In this document: positions 26,078 to 34,275 of the stretch, piece after piece
Numbering within the stretch: the first letter of the stretch is position 1
Layout: each line of letters begins with the position of its first letter
DNA from: Anaerolinea sp.
GTDB lineage: Bacteria; Chloroflexota; Dehalococcoidia; Tepidiformales; Tepidiformaceae
Assembly: GCA_013822275.1 (NCBI GenBank)
Contig: PNKC01000009.1
Location: forward strand, 1-64,000
Reading direction: 5' to 3'
DNA length: 64,000 nucleotides
Position numbers and translations under genes: made by a program
Notes under the pieces: generated by a model
Database searches by the model: none
Seen by the model: the letters and a program-made list of their open reading frames with translations, nothing else
Told to the model about the DNA's origin: nothing

Positions 26078-26551
26078 CTATACGATTCGGAATACCGGGT
26101 GGTTTGGAGCGATCCGCTCCAGTTCAGAATCCGGTACGTTGGCTCCGGGCAGGCCGAAGAACTGCTTCGATTCCCAGGCCCACTCCTTCAGATAAGCGCG
26201 GAGCACTGGCACTTTGGCACCATCTGGAATCTCCTCGACGCGGATTGTCTCCGTCCTGCGTCCGAGCGTGAGGCGGCCCTCGCCGGAGATCCGGATGTTG
26301 CGCACCCAGTGCGTTTCGCCCCGCGGTGCGACCAGGTACCGGTCCCCGTTGAAGATGAGCGGGTTGACCGGGGTCGAGCGCCACTCACCCGACTTGCGTC
26401 CGCGGACGGCGAGTGATCGCGACCCTTTCATGCTCAGTCCAAGCTTCGCGGCGAAGCCGACGAGCGGGTTGAAGATCATGCGGGTGAAGGCGTCCGGTTT
26501 CTTGTACATCGGCGTGGCAGGACCTTCCGCTGTGCGCTTCGTGGCAGTCAC
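26078..26551 (-). CDS. F420H2-dependent nitroreductase/quinone reductase family protein
   Basis: The 157-residue protein belongs to the deazaflavin-dependent nitroreductase (Ddn/DUF385) family. Typical segments are SLAVRGRKSGEWRSTPVNPL, YLVAPRGETHWVRNIRISGE and LGRRTETIRVEEIPDG. Members reduce quinones, nitroimidazoles or other substrates with reduced F420; the physiological substrate here is unknown. Its ATG region overlaps the stop of the epimerase gene by 4 nt, so both are on one transcript. Confidence 0.85.
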   Translation of the reverse strand: MTATKRTAEGPATPMYKKPDAFTRMIFNPLVGFAAKLGLSMKGSRSLAVRGRKSGEWRSTPVNPLIFNGDRYLVAPRGETHWVRNIRISGEGRLTLGRRTETIRVEEIPDGAKVPVLRAYLKEWAWESKQFFGLPGANVPDSELERIAPNHPVFRIV

Positions 26552-27489
26552 TTCCGGTTCGCGTTGAACCAGTCGACGGTGGTGGCAATGGCTTCGGCAA
26601 GGGTCGTGGCCTCCTGACCGAAGGTGGTGGTGAAGCGGGAGTTGTCTACGATAAACGGCTCTTCGAATTCGTACAGCATCTCATCCAACTCCCTCACGGC
26701 CGGCGAGAACAATCCGGCGAGCTTGAGCATCGGCTTCGATACTCTCTGCATCTTGAGCGGTTTTCCCGCCGCTTCAAAGGCGATCTTCACGAACTCGCGG
26801 GTGGAAATGGCAGGTGCACTGGGCAGATGCCAGGCGGAGCCGAGGGCGCGGTCGTCGGTGCCCAACGTTACGAGCCCGCGCGCGATGTCTGGCACGTAGG
26901 TGTACGTGTGTGGCGCGTCAGGGTCGCCGAGGACCTGCACCTTCTTGCCCCTGACGGCGACCCCGAACACGCGCTCGCCAACGGCCGATTCTCGCGCCCG
27001 GGGCCCGAAGAAGTCCGAGGCGCGCCCGATGGCGACCCGGGCCCGGCCGCTCCTATGGGCGTCGAGCAGGCTCTGAGCCATTTCCGCCCGGCAGCGCCCT
27101 TTCCGCGTGGTGGCCAGGTAAGGCAGGTCTTCGGTCAGCGGTTTACCGCCGGTTGGCCCGTACATATAGACGTTCTCCATCACTACCAGCTTCGCGCCGC
27201 TCTGCTCAGCCGCGGCAAGGACTCCTGCCTGGAGCGGCGGGAACTGTTCCGGCCATTTCGCGTAGGGGGCGTTCAGGCAGTTGTAGATGACGGCCGCGTC
27301 ACCGCACACGCTGGCCGTGAACGCCCCATCGGTCGCGTCTCCTGGCGCGAGTTCGACGCCGTCGGGGAGGGCTGCGCGGCCGGAGCGGTTGACGGCGCGC
27401 ACCCGTTCGCCCTGGCCGGCGAGTTCGTCAATGACTGCGAGCCCCACGGGGCCGGTGCCGAAGACGACGTTCATGGTATGGGAAGTCAT
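26548..27489 (-). CDS. NAD-dependent epimerase/dehydratase-like (atypical SDR)
   Basis: The 313-residue protein starts at ATG 27489 (MTSHTMNVVFGTGPVGLAVI); a second ATG 15 nt downstream is possible. The nucleotide-binding motif is FGTGPVGLAVIDEL, followed by VRAVNRSGRA. The segment VVMENVYMYGPTGGKPLTED contains the tyrosine expected in extended SDRs. The family acts on sugar nucleotides or related ketones; no specific substrate is inferred. It lies in an operon with the F420-type reductase and is divergent from the TetR gene, whose product likely controls it. Confidence 0.85.
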   Translation of the reverse strand: MTSHTMNVVFGTGPVGLAVIDELAGQGERVRAVNRSGRAALPDGVELAPGDATDGAFTASVCGDAAVIYNCLNAPYAKWPEQFPPLQAGVLAAAEQSGAKLVVMENVYMYGPTGGKPLTEDLPYLATTRKGRCRAEMAQSLLDAHRSGRARVAIGRASDFFGPRARESAVGERVFGVAVRGKKVQVLGDPDAPHTYTYVPDIARGLVTLGTDDRALGSAWHLPSAPAISTREFVKIAFEAAGKPLKMQRVSKPMLKLAGLFSPAVRELDEMLYEFEEPFIVDNSRFTTTFGQEATTLAEAIATTVDWFNANRK

Positions 27490-27514
27490 GGAGCAGGTGT
27501 CCCCTGATGAGTTG

Positions 27515-27565
27515 CCTAACATCGTAAGCTTTACACTCCATCCCGTCAAGTCTTACACTGTTAGG
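27515..27565. promoter_or_regulatory. Divergent promoters with an imperfect 14-bp inverted repeat (candidate TetR operator)
   Basis: The arms cctaacatcgtaag (27515-27528) and cttacactgttagg (27552-27565) match as an inverted repeat at 12 of 14 positions with a 23-nt spacer. On the minus strand TTGACG-N17-TACGAT (27549 to 27521) fits a promoter for the epimerase. On the plus strand TTTACA-N18-TACACT (27530-27559) fits one for tetR, which would be nearly leaderless because its ATG is at 27569. Both -10 boxes fall inside the arms, so a bound repressor would block both genes. Confidence 0.6.
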
Positions 27566-27568
27566 GTA

Positions 27569-28147
27569 ATGCCACACCCGGCCCGTATCGAACCCGCGGC
27601 AATCATCGCGACCGCCCTTCGGCTGCTTGAGTCTCACGGCCTCGGAGGTCTCACGATGCGCGCCCTTGCCCGCGAACTCGGAGTCAGCGCCCCTTCGCTC
27701 TACTTCCACGTTGAAAGCCGCGACGACCTGGTCCGTCAGTTGACGGCCGATGGCCTTGCGCGCTTCGGGGAGTCGCAGCGCCAGGCGAGCCAGGGTGGGA
27801 CCCTTCGGGAACGAATTCAGCGCGTGGCGGAAGCATACATCGCCTTCGCCGAGGCGGAGCCGCAACTCTTCTCGCTCATCTTCGGCCCCTGCACCGGCGA
27901 CATGGAAGTGCCGGTCGAAATTGGCGAAGGGGCCGCGATGCCTGTGCTCGAACTTGCGGGCGAAGTTGTCGGACAGGAGCGAGCACTCTCCTTCGCCGAA
28001 GCGCTCTGGTCGCTGGTCCACGGCTACACCGTGCTTCGCCTGGCAGCGCAGTTCCGGATGAATCCCGCGCATGAGGAGGGGTTCTGGTATTCCCTCGCCC
28101 TCCTTCTTGAGGGAGCGGAAGTTGCCACGCCCGCGGTTTCCCCATAA
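27569..28147 (+). CDS. TetR/AcrR-family transcriptional regulator
   Basis: The 192-residue regulator has an N-terminal helix-turn-helix (ALRLLESHGLGGLTMRALAR, then ELGVSAPSLYFHVESRDDLV) and a ligand-binding C-terminal half. ATG 27569 directly precedes the homologous N-terminus (MPHPARIEPAAIIATALRLL); the longer frame from 27287 is antisense to the epimerase. The divergent epimerase/F420-reductase operon is the likely target. The inducer is unknown. Confidence 0.9.
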   Translation: MPHPARIEPAAIIATALRLLESHGLGGLTMRALARELGVSAPSLYFHVESRDDLVRQLTADGLARFGESQRQASQGGTLRERIQRVAEAYIAFAEAEPQLFSLIFGPCTGDMEVPVEIGEGAAMPVLELAGEVVGQERALSFAEALWSLVHGYTVLRLAAQFRMNPAHEEGFWYSLALLLEGAEVATPAVSP

Positions 28148-28157
28148 CGTCCGCTCT

Positions 28158-28958
28158 ATGCCGTTTGCACCTTCGGGCGATGTCCGTCTCTACTATGAAG
28201 AAGCTGGCTCTGGTCAGCCGCTGCTCCTCATTAGTGGCCAGGGTGGCGACCACACCACCTGGGACACCATCCGCGGCGATTTCGCGGCACACCACCGGGC
28301 CATCACTTTCGACCACCGGGGAACCGGGCAGAGCGACAAGCCCCGCGAGCCGGCCTACACCGTCCAGGGCTTCGCCCGCGATGCCGTGGCGATCCTCGAC
28401 CACCTCGGCATCGAACGGGCCCACGCCTACGGCATTTCGATGGGTGGCCGGATCTGCCAGTGGTTGGGCATTGAACACCCAGCGCGCATCGGGGCGCTGG
28501 TCTTGGGGTGCACGACGCCCGGGAACAACCACGGCGTCCGCCGCCCACCCGAGGTGGATGCGCGAATGGCGGACCGGCCGACGGACCTGGATGAGTTGAT
28601 CGCGTTCATGGCGGAGCAGATGGTTTCGCCCGCCTACATCGCTGTGCATCCCGAGTACGTGGACACCTGGCGGCGGCGCGCCGCGAACCCAATCCCCACC
28701 TACGCCCAGAAGCTGCACTACATGGCCAGTGAGGGTCACGACTCGTGGGACCGTCTTCCGGAGATCACCGCGCCCACCCTCGTCATCCATGGCACCGATG
28801 ACTTCATCAACCCGAGCGCGAATGCTGCCCTGCTGGCCGAGCGAATTCCGGGTGCCGAGCTCTACATGGTTAACGGGGGCCGGCACGGCTACTTCATCGA
28901 GTTCCGCGAGGAGTGCACGCCGGTAGTGCTGGACTTCCTCGCGCGCCACCCCATCTGA
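28158..28958 (+). CDS. Alpha/beta-fold hydrolase
   Basis: The 266-residue protein has the catalytic triad context: nucleophile Ser in YGISMGGRI, Asp in IHGTDDFINP, and His in NGGRHGYFIEF. The oxyanion region is ISGQGGDHTTWD, and HRGTGQSDKP is typical of the family. It may be an esterase, lactonase or C-C hydrolase; substrate unknown. It follows tetR by 10 nt, and its stop overlaps the next ATG (TGATG), so tetR, hydrolase and GNAT probably form one operon. Confidence 0.9.
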   Translation: MPFAPSGDVRLYYEEAGSGQPLLLISGQGGDHTTWDTIRGDFAAHHRAITFDHRGTGQSDKPREPAYTVQGFARDAVAILDHLGIERAHAYGISMGGRICQWLGIEHPARIGALVLGCTTPGNNHGVRRPPEVDARMADRPTDLDELIAFMAEQMVSPAYIAVHPEYVDTWRRRAANPIPTYAQKLHYMASEGHDSWDRLPEITAPTLVIHGTDDFINPSANAALLAERIPGAELYMVNGGRHGYFIEFREECTPVVLDFLARHPI

Positions 28959-29434
28959 TGACCGCCGTCCGCCTCGCCGAGCCTGCCGATGCCCCCGCGC
29001 TCGCCCGCTTGCGGTTTGAGTTCCGGGCCTCGCTCAATGAAGCGGTCGAGACGGAGGAGGCGTTCCTCGCCCGCGCGGTGCGCTGGATGGCCGGGCGGCT
29101 GGCGGCTGGGACGAACTGGCGCTGTTGGGTCGCGGAGGATGGCGGGACGATCGTTGGCCACCTGTGGCTGCAATTGATTGAGAAGATTCCGAACCCGGCG
29201 GCTGAGCTCGAGTGGCACGGTTACATAACGAACGTCTTCGTCCACCCAAACGCCCGTGGCGCAGGGGCTGGCTCCGCGCTTGTTGAAGCAGCGCTCGTAT
29301 TCTGCCGCGAAAAGGGTGTGGACTCGGTCATCCTCTGGCCGACAGCCCGAAGCCGGACGCTTTACGCCCGCCACGGCTTCGCCGTCCGGGACGACATCAT
29401 GGAGGCGATCCTGGACGACGGACGGCACGTGTAG
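28958..29434 (+). CDS. GNAT-family N-acetyltransferase
   Basis: The 158-residue GNAT protein has the acetyl-CoA pyrophosphate-binding motif A around residues 95-115 (ITNVFVHPNARGAGAGSALV) and the C-terminal LYARHGFAVRDDIM. The start ATG shares bases with the stop of the preceding hydrolase. The acceptor substrate is not predictable. Confidence 0.88.
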   Translation: MTAVRLAEPADAPALARLRFEFRASLNEAVETEEAFLARAVRWMAGRLAAGTNWRCWVAEDGGTIVGHLWLQLIEKIPNPAAELEWHGYITNVFVHPNARGAGAGSALVEAALVFCREKGVDSVILWPTARSRTLYARHGFAVRDDIMEAILDDGRHV

Positions 29435-29481
29435 CGCCCGGGGACATTGCCGCTGCGTCGCCCGCCCCTAAGACTGTCCCC

Positions 29482-30378
29482 GTGACCGTTGAACTCGTCG
29501 CCCCTGGCGCTCGCGCCGTCATCTTGCCCGAGCACGGCGGGCGCCTCCATCAGCTGTTTGTCGAAGTGGATGGCGTCGAAGCGCCTCTGCTGGCATCCCC
29601 GGCGAATCCGGCCTCGTACCTCGTAGATCCCATGCGCGGTGGTTCGTTTCCCATGGCTCCCTGGCCGAACCGGGTAAAGGACAGCGTTTTCACGTTCGGC
29701 GGCGTGCGCGTTGAGCTGCCGCCTGATGGCCAGCCTCACGCCCTCCACGGCCGCGTGCATAACGTCCCGTGGACTGTCACCCTGCAAACCGGTGTGGCTG
29801 TCGAGATGACGTGTGATTTCGACCAGGGCTGGCCCTGGGCCGGGCAGGCGTGGCAGCGGTTTGAGCTCACGCCGCAGTCCCTGGTGATGAAGCTGAAAGT
29901 GCGCAGCGAAACGACACCCTTCCCGGCGGGTTGCGGCTGGCACCCATGGTTCCGCCGGTCAGTCGCCGGGTCGGAGGATGCGGCTGTCACGCTGACCGCG
30001 GGCTTCCGGTACGTGCTCGATGGGGGCATCCCCACGGGCGAACGGGTCGCGCCGGACGGCGATTGCGACCTCTCCCGCGGTGCACCGCTTGGTGGCCGGC
30101 GCCTGGACGACTGTTACGGCCGCGTCTCTGGCCCCACGCTAATTGATTGGGGCCGCCTGGCGCTGCGGGTGAGCAACGAATGTTCGAACCCGCACGTCCA
30201 GGTGTACACCGAGCCCGGTGCCTTCTGCATCGAGGCCCAGACGTGTGCCACGGATACCTTCAACCTCCACGAAGCGGAGATAACCGGCACGGGGTTTGCC
30301 ATCGCCAGTCCCGGCCGGCCGGTGGCGATCACGAGCCGCTGGACGTGGTACAGACGAGTTCTGGGTTCTGAGTTCTGA
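29482..30378 (+). CDS. Aldose 1-epimerase family protein
   Basis: The 298-residue GalM-like protein would interconvert alpha and beta anomers of aldoses. Probable catalytic residues are the histidine in PHALHGRVHN and a histidine in CGWHPWFRR, with a C-terminal glutamate in YTEPGAFCIEAQT. The GDFDQGWPWAGQ-like segment (CDFDQGWPWAGQAWQRFEL) is also typical. The start is GTG 29482. The last codons are formed by a 7-bp tandem repeat (gagttct), so its C-terminus may be variable between strains. Confidence 0.88.
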   Translation: MTVELVAPGARAVILPEHGGRLHQLFVEVDGVEAPLLASPANPASYLVDPMRGGSFPMAPWPNRVKDSVFTFGGVRVELPPDGQPHALHGRVHNVPWTVTLQTGVAVEMTCDFDQGWPWAGQAWQRFELTPQSLVMKLKVRSETTPFPAGCGWHPWFRRSVAGSEDAAVTLTAGFRYVLDGGIPTGERVAPDGDCDLSRGAPLGGRRLDDCYGRVSGPTLIDWGRLALRVSNECSNPHVQVYTEPGAFCIEAQTCATDTFNLHEAEITGTGFAIASPGRPVAITSRWTWYRRVLGSEF

Positions 30379-30383
30379 GTTCT
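30356..30383. repeat. 7-bp tandem array, four copies (gagttct)
   Basis: gagttct, gggttct, gagttct, gagttct are consecutive. The array contains the stop codon of the aldose epimerase gene (tga at 30376-30378). Two other arrays with the same 7-bp period but different units occur in the window. Confidence 0.85.
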
Positions 30384-30403
30384 GCCGGTACCGCGCGGGT
30401 GCA

Positions 30404-31204
30404 TCAGACGACTCTCAGCCCCGCGATGCCTTCTTCCGGCTCGGGGTAGCGCAGGTCCAGCTTTTCCAGGCGTTCGACCAGGGCTCGCGCCACGACGACG
30501 TTCCGGTACCAGTTCTTGTTTGCCGGGACCACGTGCCAGGGAGCCACGTCCGAGTTGCAGCGGTCGACCATGTCTTCGAACGCTGACTGGTAGTCATCCC
30601 AGAGCTTCCGGTCGTCCAGGTCGCCGTGGCGGAACTTCCACTGCTTCTTCGGATCGTCCACGCGCTCCTGCAGCCGCTGGCGCTGCTCGTCCTTCGAGAT
30701 GTGGAGGAAGAACTTCATGATCACCGTGTCCTGGCCAGACAGGTACTGCTCGAACGTGTTGATCTGTTCGTAGCGAGTCCTCCAGACGTCCTTCGGGACC
30801 AGGTTCTTCACCCGCTCAACGAGCACGGATTCGTAGTGGGAACGGTTGAAGATGACCACCTTCCCGCGCTCGGGGGTCTCCCTGTGATACCGCCAGAGGT
30901 AGTCGTGGGCGCGTTCAGGCTCCGTGGGGACGCCGAAGCTGACCACCGAGCAGCCCAGCGGCCCGACTTCCTGGAAGACGCTGTTGATCGTCCCGTCCTT
31001 CCCGCCCGTATCGATCGCCTGGAGGATGACGAGGAGCGCATAACGGCGGTCCGCGAAGAGCCTGTTCTGGAGGTCATTGAGCCGGATCCGCAGGGAGACT
31101 ATCTCTGCCTCGGCGACCTCCCTGGTCAGGTCGCCCGTGTAGCCGGGTTGGTAGTCACGAATCTGGAACTTCTTGCCAGACGGCGGGACGAGGGGTTGAC
31201 TCAC
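30404..31204 (-). CDS. ppk2: Polyphosphate kinase 2 family protein
   Basis: The 266-residue PPK2 transfers phosphate between polyphosphate and nucleotides. Walker A is in LQAIDTGGKDGTINSVFQ, Walker B in KVVIFNRSHYESVLVERV, and the lid in SKDEQRQRLQERVDDPKKQW followed by KFRHGDLDDRKLWDDYQ. The sequence around VGPLGCSVVSFGVPTEPERA resembles class III enzymes that use AMP and ADP, an inference only. GTG 31204 overlaps the stop of the upstream PPOX gene (GTGA); the extension to 31303 is inside that gene. Confidence 0.93.
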   Translation of the reverse strand: MSQPLVPPSGKKFQIRDYQPGYTGDLTREVAEAEIVSLRIRLNDLQNRLFADRRYALLVILQAIDTGGKDGTINSVFQEVGPLGCSVVSFGVPTEPERAHDYLWRYHRETPERGKVVIFNRSHYESVLVERVKNLVPKDVWRTRYEQINTFEQYLSGQDTVIMKFFLHISKDEQRQRLQERVDDPKKQWKFRHGDLDDRKLWDDYQSAFEDMVDRCNSDVAPWHVVPANKNWYRNVVVARALVERLEKLDLRYPEPEEGIAGLRVV

Positions 31205-31815
31205 AGCTCTCCGCGCTCCCGCATTTCGGCCCGCCGTTTCTGTTGCTCCGCGGGCAGCGCGTCTTCGAAGTGATCCTTCCAGTCGGGGTCCGGGGTGCGG
31301 CACTCCGCCTTCGGCACGTACCCCGAGCGCTCAACGAGCTGCATCTTGTGGATGTACCGCGGGCAGTTTGGGAAGACTTCCTCGGCCCGCACCCGGACGA
31401 CGAACATCGCCTCCGGCCACTCCCCTTTCAACGGGTCGTCGAAGTCGATGCTCGCGCTGCCGTTCAGGCGCATCCGCCACTGGTTCTCGAAGTCGATGAA
31501 GAGCACGCCCACCTTCGGGTTGGTGAGGATGTTGCCGGCGCTCATGAACATGCCGTTGCCGTCGTAGTTGGGGAAGGCGACCGTGTGCTCGTCCAGCACC
31601 TTCACGAAGCCAGGCTCGCCGCCTTTGTAGGAGCAGTCCACGCCCCCATCCGCGCTTACGGAGGCGAGGAAGAACATGTCCCGGGCTTCGATGAAGGCAC
31701 GGTCGCTCTCACTGATGGACTCGTGGATTACGCGCTTCTGCATCGCACCGGCGAGCCGTTCGCTGTCGAAGCGCTTCTGCAGTTCGCGCTCGCCTTCGTG
31801 GTAGGTGTACGGCAT
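31201..31815 (-). CDS. Pyridoxamine 5'-phosphate oxidase-like flavin-binding protein
   Basis: The 204-residue split-barrel protein has FFLASVSADGGVDCSYKGGE, VAFPNYDGNGMFMSAGNILT, NPKVGVLFIDFENQWRMRLN and the late motif VFPNCPRYIHKMQLVERS, typical of the PPOX group whose members bind FMN, F420 or heme. It is not PdxH. It is transcribed with ppk2 and diverges from a second PPOX gene at 31893. Confidence 0.87.
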   Translation of the reverse strand: MPYTYHEGERELQKRFDSERLAGAMQKRVIHESISESDRAFIEARDMFFLASVSADGGVDCSYKGGEPGFVKVLDEHTVAFPNYDGNGMFMSAGNILTNPKVGVLFIDFENQWRMRLNGSASIDFDDPLKGEWPEAMFVVRVRAEEVFPNCPRYIHKMQLVERSGYVPKAECRTPDPDWKDHFEDALPAEQQKRRAEMRERGEL

Positions 31816-31892
31816 GACGTGGCCCCCATTTGCTCCCCTTGCGGGAGCCTCTTACTGTTCGCCAATACTACACCCGCAAGGAAGCCCTTCGA

Positions 31893-32357
31893 ATGCCAAG
31901 CCGACGCTCGTCCATCGCCCTCACCGCTGAAGAGCAGGAGGCGTTCCTGCGCGACAGTTGGACCCTCCAGGTCGCCTCCATCGGCCCGAAGGGCTATCCG
32001 CACCTCGTCGCCATGTGGTACGTCGTGATCGACGGCCTCGTCCACTTCACCACGTTTGGCAAGAGCCAGAAGATCCTGAACCTGCGCCGCGACCCGAAGA
32101 TCACCGTCATGCTCGAATCCGGGAAGGCCTACAACGAACTGAAGGGACTCGTCATCGAAGGTCAGGGTGAGCTGCTTGAAGACCCTGGCTTCACGGCGAA
32201 GGTGATGGCGCTCGTGGGCCAGAAGTACAACGGCATCCCCATCCCCACGGACACGCCCGAAGCCGCGCTCAAGGTGGCGACCAAGCGCGTCGTCGTCCGC
32301 GTCAAGCCGGACGACATCTACAGCTGGGACCACGCGAAGCTGGGCGGGCGGTATTAG
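31893..32357 (+). CDS. PPOX-class (probably F420-dependent) oxidoreductase
   Basis: The 154-residue split-barrel protein (starting MPSRRSSIALTAEEQEAFL) has ASIGPKGYPHLVAMWYVVID, GKSQKILNLRRDPKITVMLE and YNELKGLVIEGQGELLEDPG, the pattern of small F420-binding PPOX proteins. ATG 31893 is preceded by AAGGAAG; the upstream frame to 31830 lacks similarity. The cofactor assignment is inferred from family resemblance only. Confidence 0.87.
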   Translation: MPSRRSSIALTAEEQEAFLRDSWTLQVASIGPKGYPHLVAMWYVVIDGLVHFTTFGKSQKILNLRRDPKITVMLESGKAYNELKGLVIEGQGELLEDPGFTAKVMALVGQKYNGIPIPTDTPEAALKVATKRVVVRVKPDDIYSWDHAKLGGRY

Positions 32358-32965
32358 CGGACGTTGTAATCCGTCGGGTCATGAACCGAACCGTAGTCAG
32401 CCGCGTCCAAGTAATGGCACCAGGTTGGTGCCGGGTTTGATGCGCGCAACGCCCGGTTGGCTCCGTGGGATGTCCATGCCGCGCTCTCTGCGCGCGGGGC
32501 TCCGTGGAAGCGGGCAGCCACGAATTCCAGCGCGGGACGCAAGTCGGTGTCTGTCGAGAAGATCACCCCTACGTCGTACCGCCCGTCAACGGCCCAGGCG
32601 ACGTAGTCAATGGCCAGTTGCACGTCGATGCCCTTCTCTCGAGGCGGTTCCGCAGGCCAGGCGGGAGGGTAGCGCAGCGCCCGAGGGATGACGACCGCAC
32701 CGGCTCGCTCCCAAACTGCGCACTGGCGCATGTGCGCGGCGTAGGCCTTCGGCTGTTTCGTTGAGTTCGGTCGCCCCGTGTAGATCCTGACTTCGCTGAG
32801 CACCCGAGCCCCTCCCGGCGGTGGCCGACTACAGATCAGGCTACCGACCGAGACCGGGTCAACTTGGCCGTCGGTATGCCTTCTGCCCACAGCTGGGGCG
32901 AAGCAGTCGCGGGCGCCGCGGTACGTATTCTGTGAGTCGATGAAGACAACGACGCGATCTGGCAT
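32354..32965 (-). CDS. NYN-domain (PIN-like) nuclease family protein
   Basis: The 203-residue protein has acidic residues typical of NYN domains: D10 in VVVFIDSQNTYRG, the aspartate in EKGIDVQLAIDYVAWAVDG, and two in VIFSTDTDLRPALEFVAA. ATG 32965 gives the standard NYN N-terminus; the track extends to 33040 without similarity. NYN proteins are predicted or proven RNases in RNA processing and some defence contexts. It is convergent with the PPOX gene (4-nt overlap) and has no antitoxin-like neighbour. Confidence 0.83.
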   Translation of the reverse strand: MPDRVVVFIDSQNTYRGARDCFAPAVGRRHTDGQVDPVSVGSLICSRPPPGGARVLSEVRIYTGRPNSTKQPKAYAAHMRQCAVWERAGAVVIPRALRYPPAWPAEPPREKGIDVQLAIDYVAWAVDGRYDVGVIFSTDTDLRPALEFVAARFHGAPRAESAAWTSHGANRALRASNPAPTWCHYLDAADYGSVHDPTDYNVR

Positions 32966-33094
32966 GGCGCTCGACAATAAATAACCCCGCCAGTTCACCG
33001 CCACAGACGCGGCGATGGACGGCGGGGAGCATTTGCCCAAGGGGCATCCCTAGGGTAACGGCAAGAACCACTGTCGTGTCAAGGGTTTCGGGTC

Positions 33095-33610
33095 TCAACT
33101 CGGGGCCCGGGGCTGCGGACGTAGCGGAGGGCGACTTCCGTGGCGGCGGGTCATCACTACCCCCGCAGTTCCCCCCCGCAACTCCGCCGTCAACTCCTCC
33201 ACCGCTTCCGGCCGCCCGTGGAAGGCGGCTGGGGTGGTTTGCAGCATCTCGGCCTGCCAGGAGCCGGCTTGCTTCGTCGCTATCAGCGTCTGGATCGAAT
33301 TCAGCGCCGCGTTGATGTCCGTGTGGCCCGCGGGGACCATGCCAACCACAGCGCGCAGCATTGCCGCGCCGGTCGCGAGGGCTCGCACTTCCCGGATCTT
33401 GCTCACATACGCCGGCGTAGGGTGGTCGGCGAAGATTGGCGCGAGGTGGCCGGCGATTTCACGCAGGCCGTCAACCTGGCTGCCGTCAAAACCGACGATG
33501 CTGCCACGATCGCTGAAACAGGCGGCGAAGTCCTTCGCTGACCGGCAGTCCCAGGCGTCGAGGATGGCGTGGTAGAGGGCGATGACCTGGGCTTCGTCTT
33601 CGGGATGCAT
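33095..33610 (-). CDS. NTF2-like/SnoaL-fold protein (SgcJ/EcaC type)
   Basis: The 171-residue protein has the NTF2-like pattern ALYHAILDAWDCRSAKDFAA, FSDRGSIVGFDGSQVDGLRE and the later AGSWQAEMLQTTPAAFHGRP. Members are small steroid-isomerase-like enzymes or binding proteins. The last 25 residues are Arg/Pro-rich and probably unstructured. It starts 32 nt downstream of the ruvC stop on the same strand. Confidence 0.8.
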   Translation of the reverse strand: MHPEDEAQVIALYHAILDAWDCRSAKDFAACFSDRGSIVGFDGSQVDGLREIAGHLAPIFADHPTPAYVSKIREVRALATGAAMLRAVVGMVPAGHTDINAALNSIQTLIATKQAGSWQAEMLQTTPAAFHGRPEAVEELTAELRGGTAGVVMTRRHGSRPPLRPQPRAPS

Positions 33611-33642
33611 AGCATTCCCCGGTTCCTGTAGTCGTACGTACT

Positions 33643-34125
33643 CTACCGCCCGAGGAGCCGTGTGTGCGCCCAGTGGGTGATGGCGATCGCCAGGGCGTCC
33701 GCCGCGTCCGCCGGGGTAGGGGTCACCTTCAGCGCCAGTTGCAGCCGCACCATCTCCGCGACCTGCGATTTCTCTCCCCGGCCGTAGCCGGCAACGGTTT
33801 GCTTCACCAGCGTGGGAGCGTACTCCATGACTTCAAGCCCGGCGTCGGCGAGCCCGAGGATGGCGGCCGCGCGCGCTTCGCCCAGCGCCATCGCGCTGCG
33901 CGCGTTTGAGCCGACGAAGGTGGCTTCAATCGCGCCCGAGTTCACTTCCCAGGACTTGGCGGCCTCGCGAATCGCGTCGCGGATGGCGGTCAGCCGCGCC
34001 GCCTTCGTCGAACTCGGCTTCGTGCGCACAACACCGTGGTGGAGGTGGATGCAGATGTCCGGGCCCGTTTCGATGACACCGTAGCCGGTGACCGTCAGTC
34101 CAGGGTCAATCCCAAGGATGCGCAT
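33643..34125 (-). CDS. ruvC: Crossover junction endodeoxyribonuclease RuvC
   Basis: The 160-residue Holliday-junction resolvase has all four catalytic acids: D7 (LGIDPGLTVTGYG), E67 (AIEATF), D140 and D143 (DAADALAIAITH). It also shows VGSNARSAMALGEARAAAIL and YAPTLVKQTVAGYGRGEK. It normally works with RuvAB, which is not adjacent here. yebC, a frequent upstream partner, lies on the same strand but is separated by an insertion element. Confidence 0.96.
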   Translation of the reverse strand: MRILGIDPGLTVTGYGVIETGPDICIHLHHGVVRTKPSSTKAARLTAIRDAIREAAKSWEVNSGAIEATFVGSNARSAMALGEARAAAILGLADAGLEVMEYAPTLVKQTVAGYGRGEKSQVAEMVRLQLALKVTPTPADAADALAIAITHWAHTRLLGR

Positions 34126-34275
34126 GACGGCATGCTACGTCCTCGCCTCCACACCACAAAACGGCGGTGTCACTTTGACTAACTACAAAGATGGGATGAG
34201 AAGGCCGGTCGCCCGCGCAGTCACGATAATGTGCTGCAATACAGCGCAAGCAGCGCAGAAAGGGAATGACCGGCC

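Noticed and set aside
32354-34125. NYN nuclease, NTF2-like protein and RuvC as a defence island
   Set aside because: There is no helicase, methyltransferase or sensor gene nearby, RuvC is the housekeeping form, and the genes do not overlap as a module.
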